A stretch of 64,000 bases of DNA from Neocallimastix lanati (nom. inval.) (taxonomy: Eukaryota; Neocallimastigomycota; Neocallimastigomycetes; Neocallimastigales; Neocallimastigaceae). The first letter of the stretch is position 1; each line of letters starts with the position of its first letter. Under the pieces are notes generated by a model. The model was not told the origin of the DNA. It was given only the letters and a program-made list of their open reading frames with translations, and searched no databases. Of the stretch, positions 58,297 to 64,000 are shown piece after piece. A program made the position numbers and the translations under genes. Location: positions 845,001-909,000 of the forward strand of contig JACVTC010000055.1 in assembly GCA_016946835.1 (NCBI GenBank), in the 5' to 3' direction.

Positions 58297-60411
58297 ATGG
58301 CTCGTTTAACCAATTTATTTAAAGGTTTTGGTATGGCTATGTTAGCCACCATGGTTGCCTGTAAGCAATCCATTACTATGAAAACTTTAGTATTATCTAC
58401 TTACAATAGTGAAAATGAAGCTATAAAACTTAATTTAGAATCCTATGGTATACCTTTTGATGTTATTCAATTTTCACCATCAAATCCACTCACTGGAAAT
58501 TTAACTTTATATAATGAAGATAATGAACCAAAATATAATCTTGTGGTGATTAATGGGGGTTATCTTTCCTATGAAGTAAATAGTCAATGGGTTAGTGCCT
58601 TAAGTTCAAGTCAATGGGCTTACTTAGAAGAATATGAAGCTAAAAATGGTATTCGTAGAGTTGTTATTTCTGAAGATATTTCAACTAACCCTGGCGTTAA
58701 ATTATATGATCAAAATAACTGGGGAGAATCAAAGGAAGTGCAACCAGTTCTCCCTGCTGATAATGCTGAAGTTAAAAATATATTTAAGGAGGCTAGAATC
58801 AAATATACTGCCCCATTAGATGTCAGCAATATTTATCATACTCGTGTCAGTATTGTGGATACCGAAAAGGTTATTCCATTCTTATACTATGTAGATGATG
58901 GTGAAAAGACAGCAGTCGCTGCTACCATTACTAAATATGAAAATGGTCGTGAAAAAATGAGTTTCTTCTTTGGTTTTGGTTCTTGGTCTCAAAGTAGTAT
59001 CATTTACAATCATTTATGGTTAACTTGGGGTACTCATTCCTTATTCAACGGTTTCCGTCGTGTCTACTTCACTCCACATATTGATGATGTCTTCCTTAGT
59101 ACTGAATTAGTCGATGTTGACCATAATCAAATCTACAGTCAATACAGTGAAGAATTCCGTACTAGTCCAGAAGACTACAAAAATTTTGCTAAATTCCAAA
59201 AGGATGTCTTAAAAATTATGCCAGAAGGTTCGTTCTTTAGAGTGGAATTAGCTTTTAATGGTAATGGTTTTTTAGGCAAGAATGGTCTTAACGTGGACGG
59301 AGAACGTTATGTTGATTTGGAATATGTTAAGGAACCAGGTACGGGTGACAAGCGTTGGCCAAAGGAAAATTATCAATTGACGAAGGATAACCTTGCCAGT
59401 ATTGAAAAGGATGATCTCTTCAATTATTTTGCCAACAATGAAACCACTCAGAAAGATTTCTTCTGGAGTTCTCATACCTTCTCTCATGAAAATTTAGATA
59501 ATGCTTCCATTTCGGATGCCGATAACGAAATTCGTTTAAATATCGAAGTGGCTAAATTATTAGGTCTTACCGATAAGGATTATTGGTCCGGTGCTGCTAT
59601 CATTACCCCTCAAATTTCTGGTCTTCATAATAAGGATGCTATTGACATTTTTATGAAGTATGGTATTCATTCCGCTACCGGTGATCTTAGTCGTCAACCT
59701 ATCTGTAATATGGAAAATCCTTACCTTCCCTTCTATACGACCATGGAAAGTAGTAATTATGAAGGCTTCCCCGTCATTCCACGTACTCCAACCGAAATAT
59801 ATTACCACTGTTCCACCAGAAAACAGAATACTTGGTTATATAATCAAGTCTATCATGATTACTTCGGTCGGGATTCTACTTGGGATGAAGTTGCTGAACG
59901 TGAAAGTCATCGTACCTTACTTTTAATGACTAAACTTCGTCATGAAGCTCACCAATTCCATCAAGCTAACATTCGTTACTATAAGAAGGAAGGGGAATAC
60001 GGTGAATCGCTTCTTGAAGATTGGACTAGAAGTATCGTTGGCTTATACACTCAATACGTGGACTGGCCTTTAATTTCTGTAAAGATTGATAAACAAGCTG
60101 AAACCTTTATTGAACGTGCCAAGTTAGATGCCTGTGGTCATGAATCTAAATTAATCGTTGAAGATGACAAGATTGTAGGTATCACCGTTTCTGCTTCTAA
60201 GGGAGAATGTACTGTTCCAGTTACCGTTCCAAATGATGTTGACTCATCTTCTCTTCCTTCTGATGCTACTCTTGAACAAATTGGTAAGGATCCATTAACA
60301 GTTTGGATTCCATTAAAGAAAGGTGAATCTAAATCCTTCAGAATTAAACCTGCTCTTGAATGGCATCTTAATGAAGTAGTTGTACCAACTACTACTACTA
60401 CTACTACTACC

Positions 60412-60445
<34 letters not shown>

Positions 60446-60756
60446 AAGAACCAACTACTACCACTACTACCACTACTACTACCACTAAAGAACCAACTAC
60501 TACTACCACTACTACCACGAAAGAACCAACTACTACCACTACTACTACAACTACTACCACTAAAGAACCAACTACTACTACCACTACTACTACCACTACT
60601 ACCACCACTAAAAAACCAACTACCACCACTACTACTACTACTAAAAAGTCTACAACCAAAAAATCAACTACCAAGACCACTACCACTAAAAAGTCTACTA
60701 CCAAAAAATCAACTACCAAGACTACTACCACTAAAAAGTCTACTACCAAAAAATCA

Positions 60757-60788
<32 letters not shown>

Positions 60789-61533
60789 CACTACAACCAC
60801 TACAACCACTACTACTACTACTACTACTAAAAAGTCTACTACCAGAAAATCTACTACCAAGACCACTAAAAAGTCTACTACCAGAAAATCCACTACCAGG
60901 ACCACTACTACTTCTAAAAAGTCTACCAAAAAATCAACTACCACTACCAAGCCAAAGACTAAGAAAACAACCACTACCAAGACTAAAAAGACTAAAAAGA
61001 CTAAAAAGTCAACCACGTCTAAAACAACTACTCCAAAAATCAGTACTATTTCTACAGTAATACCAACAACGAAAAATGGTTGTGTTGTTGGTTATTACAG
61101 ATGTGGAGGTGGTTCAGAACCAAGTTCTTGTTGTGAAGAAGGTTTCTACTGTAAGGTACAAAATGAATGGTATAATCAATGTGTTCCTATTGGATCTGAC
61201 GATGTTCCCGATCCTGCTGAAGAATCTAAAACTACTGCTACTATCACTAAAACCAAAACTAGTACTATCCCAGAGGAACCTACGCCAACAACCTATGATC
61301 CAAATGAATGTGTAGCTCCATATTATAAGTGTGGTGGTGTAGGTATTGTTGGTATTCGTTGTTGTGTTGAAGGTTGGACCTGTGTTCAACAAAACGAATT
61401 CTACTATCAATGTGTTAGTAATGAATCTCTTAAAGCAAGAGAAGAAGAGGAAGAGGAAGAGTATGATGAAGAAGAAGAAGAAGAAGAAGAGGAGGAAGAG
61501 TATGATGATGAAGAAGAAGTAGAAGAAGAGTAA
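58297..61533 (+). CDS. Secreted Agd3-like CE18 deacetylase with Thr-rich linker, two CBM1 modules and acidic tail
   Basis: 1078 residues, one exon. Signal peptide about 1-22. CBM87-type N-terminal region about 25-190; catalytic CE18 domain about 190-690 with HIDDVF (H261, D263, D264), HTFSHENL (H393, H397) and HEAHQFH (549-555). Linker 697-925 is almost pure Thr/Lys/Pro (KEPTTTT and KKSTTK units), expected to be glycosylated. Two fungal cellulose-binding modules (CBM1) follow at about 928-964 and 1003-1039, with CGG, CC, C...N.(W/F)Y.QC. A Glu/Asp/Tyr-rich tail is at about 1044-1078. It probably removes N-acetyl groups from an extracellular amino-sugar polymer while tethered to cellulose or a similar surface. 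Alignable end to end with the gene at 14507, except that this copy has no intron and keeps the linker and CBM1 tail. The modules are CBM1, not the cysteine-rich dockerins common in gut fungi. Confidence 0.85.
60388..61060 (+). repeat. Thr-codon (ACT/ACC) linker repeat inside the CE18-CBM1 gene
   Basis: Long ACT/ACC runs with mixed codons (ACT, ACC, ACA), interrupted by AAAGAACCA (KEP) and AAAAAGTCT (KKS) steps. The mixed synonymous codons suggest selection for the peptide rather than simple slippage. Antisense frames are open but are shadows. Confidence 0.88.
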
Positions 61534-62200
61534 AAAAATAAAAATATTAAGACAATAAAATAGAAACAAAATAAATAAAATAAAATAAAATAAAAACCAA
61601 AAAAAAAAAAAAAAAAAAAAAATAAAATAAAATAATAATAATAAAAAAAAAATTAAAACTTAGATTATTAATTAAAGTAAATAAAATTATTAACATATTA
61701 ACATAGATTTGTTAATTAAAAATAAATTATATATATAAACCAAAAAAAAAAAAAAATTAACTAGATTTTTAATTAATTAAAATGATTAAAATAAAAAGTT
61801 AATATTTTGTAAACTTTGTTTTATTAATTAAAACATTTGTAACAATAAAATAAAATAAAAATATAAATAAAAATTAAAATAATAATAGAATATATATATA
61901 TATACTATTTTTTTATAATATTAAAAAGATTAACTATTTTCCAATTTTTTTTTTTTTTTCTTTTTTTTTAATATTTTTTTCATTAAAAGAAAAGAAAGTT
62001 AGTCTTTCCTAAGGATTTAGTTCAATCATCCTATTATTTATATATTTAATTCAAAAAAAAAAAAATATTAAATCTATTTTAACATTACCTCTATAAAATA
62101 TAAAAAAAATAAAAATAAAAAATAAAAAATAAAAATTATATAGATATATATATATATATAAAAATTGAATAGTAGTATTATTTTCCAGGTTTTCCTCACA

Positions 62201-62260
<60 letters not shown>

Positions 62261-62377
62261 TAGGGAAGATGAGAATAGGATGGTATAGGATGAGACAGGT
62301 TAAGTATTTTTTTTATACCCCTTATATATTATTATTATTGTTATTATTATTATACTATAGATCGATCTCCTAAGTAA

Positions 62378-62569
62378 TTATAGATAAGATACTGTCCTTA
62401 GAGGGTTGTGAAAGTTTCTGTCATTTAATATATTTACAAGGGAATTCCTAGCCTCATTTACAGAAATCATAATTAACTTTTCCGCAACGTGTTTCAGTTC
62501 TTTGGGAAAACATAGTAACAAAATGATAATAATAAATGAACAATGAACAGTTAAAGCTTTTACCATCAT
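62378..62569 (-). CDS. Doubtful 63-residue ORF, perhaps a first exon or fragment
   Basis: A GC-richer block with a minus-strand ORF starting MMVKALTVHCSFIIIILLLC, followed by a non-repetitive segment (ISVNEARNSLVNILNDRNFH). The N-terminus resembles a signal peptide or membrane anchor. A GT (GTATCT, minus strand near 62390) could be a splice donor, but the sequence beyond is only 130 bases before a long T-run and no matching exon is recognised. It may be a decayed fragment. Confidence 0.3.
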   Translation of the reverse strand: MMVKALTVHCSFIIIILLLCFPKELKHVAEKLIMISVNEARNSLVNILNDRNFHNPLRTVSYL

Positions 62570-62798
62570 AAAATAAAATAATAAAAAAAAAATGTATTAA
62601 AAATAACTAAAAATTTAAATATTTTTTAATATTTTAAACTTTATTATATAGTAAATTTTAATTTTTTTTTTTTTTAACATTTATATTTATCTTAATCATT
62701 AATATTTATAATATATATATATTTTATTTATTTATTTATTCATTTATTTATATATTTTTTATATTTATTTTCCATGGAAGATTTATAAGATCATCTAT

Positions 62799-62840
<42 letters not shown>

Positions 62841-63021
62841 TTTATTAATTTCTTTTTTCTATCTTTACTTTTATTAAATAAAAAGATAGATCCTATAGAT
62901 ATAAAAAGAAATATTCTATATTATTCATAAATTTTATTAAATAGTTTATAATTTATCAACTTTTTTTTTTTTTTTTTATAAATTTTTATAATATTAATTT
63001 TATAAAATCTTATCTTCTTCT

Positions 63022-63057
<36 letters not shown>

Positions 63058-63652
63058 TTTTGTTTTGCAATTTAACTTTTATTCTTCTCTCCACTAAGAC
63101 TAATCCTTCCATAGCTACGTAATAATATATATATATATATTTTTTTATGATTAATCTAAAACTTTAATAATGAAATATATATTAATATAAAATAATTAAG
63201 ATACATATAAGAAATTCAATAAATTATTAAATAATTAATAATGTTATTCTTTTGACAAAAATTAATATTATTTAAAATATTCGATTGAAACAATTTTTTT
63301 TTTTTTCATAATAGGGATTAATTTTTTACAAATTTATGGTTAAATATTTTTAGTTCAATTCTTTATTTTTAATTTTCATTATATATATATTATTTAATAT
63401 AGACACAGATAGAGATATATAAATATTTAGATATATATAATTTTTTTTTTTTTTAAATGATTATATAAAAAAAAAAATTAATTTAAAGTTTTTATCCTAA
63501 TTATCGGACAAATTAATAATTTTATATAAAAAAAAAAAAAAATAAAAAAATAAAAATAATATTAAAAATAATTTTTAAATTAAAGACTTTTTTCAATTAA
63601 ATTAAAAAAAATTTAAAAATTTAAAAATTTTATTTTATATTAGAGATAGATA

Positions 63653-63654
<2 letters not shown>

Positions 63655-63683
<29 letters not shown>

Positions 63684-63837
63684 AATAAATAAAATAAACA
63701 AATAAAATAAAATAAATAAAATAAAATAAATAAATAAATAATAAATAAATAAAAAAATGAATTATATAATAATAAATAATAAATAAATAAATAAATAAAT
63801 AAATAATAAATAAATAAAAAATTGAATTATATAATAA

Positions 63838-63868
<31 letters not shown>

Positions 63869-63888
63869 AAAATTGAATAATATAATAA

Positions 63889-63927
<39 letters not shown>

Positions 63928-63995
63928 AAATGAAAAATAAATAAAAATGAAAAATAAGTAAATAAATAAAATAAATAAATAATAATAAATAAATA
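63655..63995. repeat. (AAAT)n microsatellite block at the window end
   Basis: TAAATAAATAAA runs alternating with AAAATTGAATTATATAATAA inserts; continues to the window end. Confidence 0.9.
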
Positions 63996-64000
63996 AATAA

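Larger units (their letters stand above)
61534..64000. other. AT-rich stretch to the window end
   Basis: Holds the 3' UTR of the CE18-CBM1 gene, homopolymers (T-run of about 54 at 62205-62259), a GC-richer island at 62260-62570 (next entry), and (AAAT)n at the end. A minus-strand ATG at 63112 (MEGLVLVERRIKVKLQ) runs into a poly-Lys slippage tract and is not called. Confidence 0.6.

Noticed and set aside
60138-61060. Val-rich minus-strand and Leu/Pro-rich plus-strand ORFs
   Set aside because: Translations of the ACT/ACC linker in wrong frames.
61075-61420. Cysteine modules of the CE18 protein as fungal dockerins (CBM10)
   Set aside because: The pattern CGG...CC..G..C...N.(W/F)Y.QC is that of CBM1 cellulose-binding modules, not of the gut-fungal dockerin.

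Overview
The window is eukaryotic, and most likely a chromosomal stretch of an anaerobic gut fungus (Neocallimastigomycota). It is extremely AT-rich with long homopolymer and A/T microsatellite tracts. Coding islands are clearly GC-richer and some carry short AT-rich GT...AG introns. The recognisable proteins are secreted carbohydrate-active proteins typical of such fungi: a protein with seven chitin-binding (CBM18/hevein) domains, and two Agd3-like CE18 polysaccharide deacetylases, one with a Thr-rich linker and two CBM1 cellulose-binding modules. The phylum is an inference; the fungal character is well supported.

Layout. 1-360: decayed coding-like island. 1189-2481 (minus): seven-domain chitin-binding protein. 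2.5-14.5 kb: gene-poor AT desert with two short decayed coding-like islands (about 6.0 and 10.85 kb), satellites, and a diverged copy of part of the later repeat unit (about 12.7-13.0 kb). 14507-16880: two-exon CE18 deacetylase whose Ser/Thr tail has slipped out of frame. 17.65-18.8 kb: decayed LINE retrotransposon. 19880-21461: three-exon Cof-type HAD hydrolase. 22.8-49.9 kb: three tandem copies (A, B, C) of a unit of about 7.5 kb. Each copy carries a remnant of a MULE-like transposase C-terminus, a 38-bp minisatellite, a perfect 30-bp-arm hairpin and one long ORF of an unrecognised family with a variable acidic repeat. The ORF in B is broken by one stop codon. Copy C is interrupted by an apparently intact LINE of about 4.9 kb (43585-48519). 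49.9-58.3 kb: AT desert full of minisatellites. 58297-61533: CE18 deacetylase with linker, two CBM1 modules and an acidic tail. 61.5-64 kb: AT-rich, one doubtful small ORF.

The secreted proteins fit plant or fungal cell-wall polysaccharide binding and de-N-acetylation. The HAD protein is a cytosolic phosphatase-like enzyme. The most unusual object is the tandem triplication with its unrecognised ORF family. The copies differ by repeat number, nonsense changes, a 72-bp inversion and indels, so their order of events can partly be read. No tRNA, rRNA or CRISPR array could be supported.
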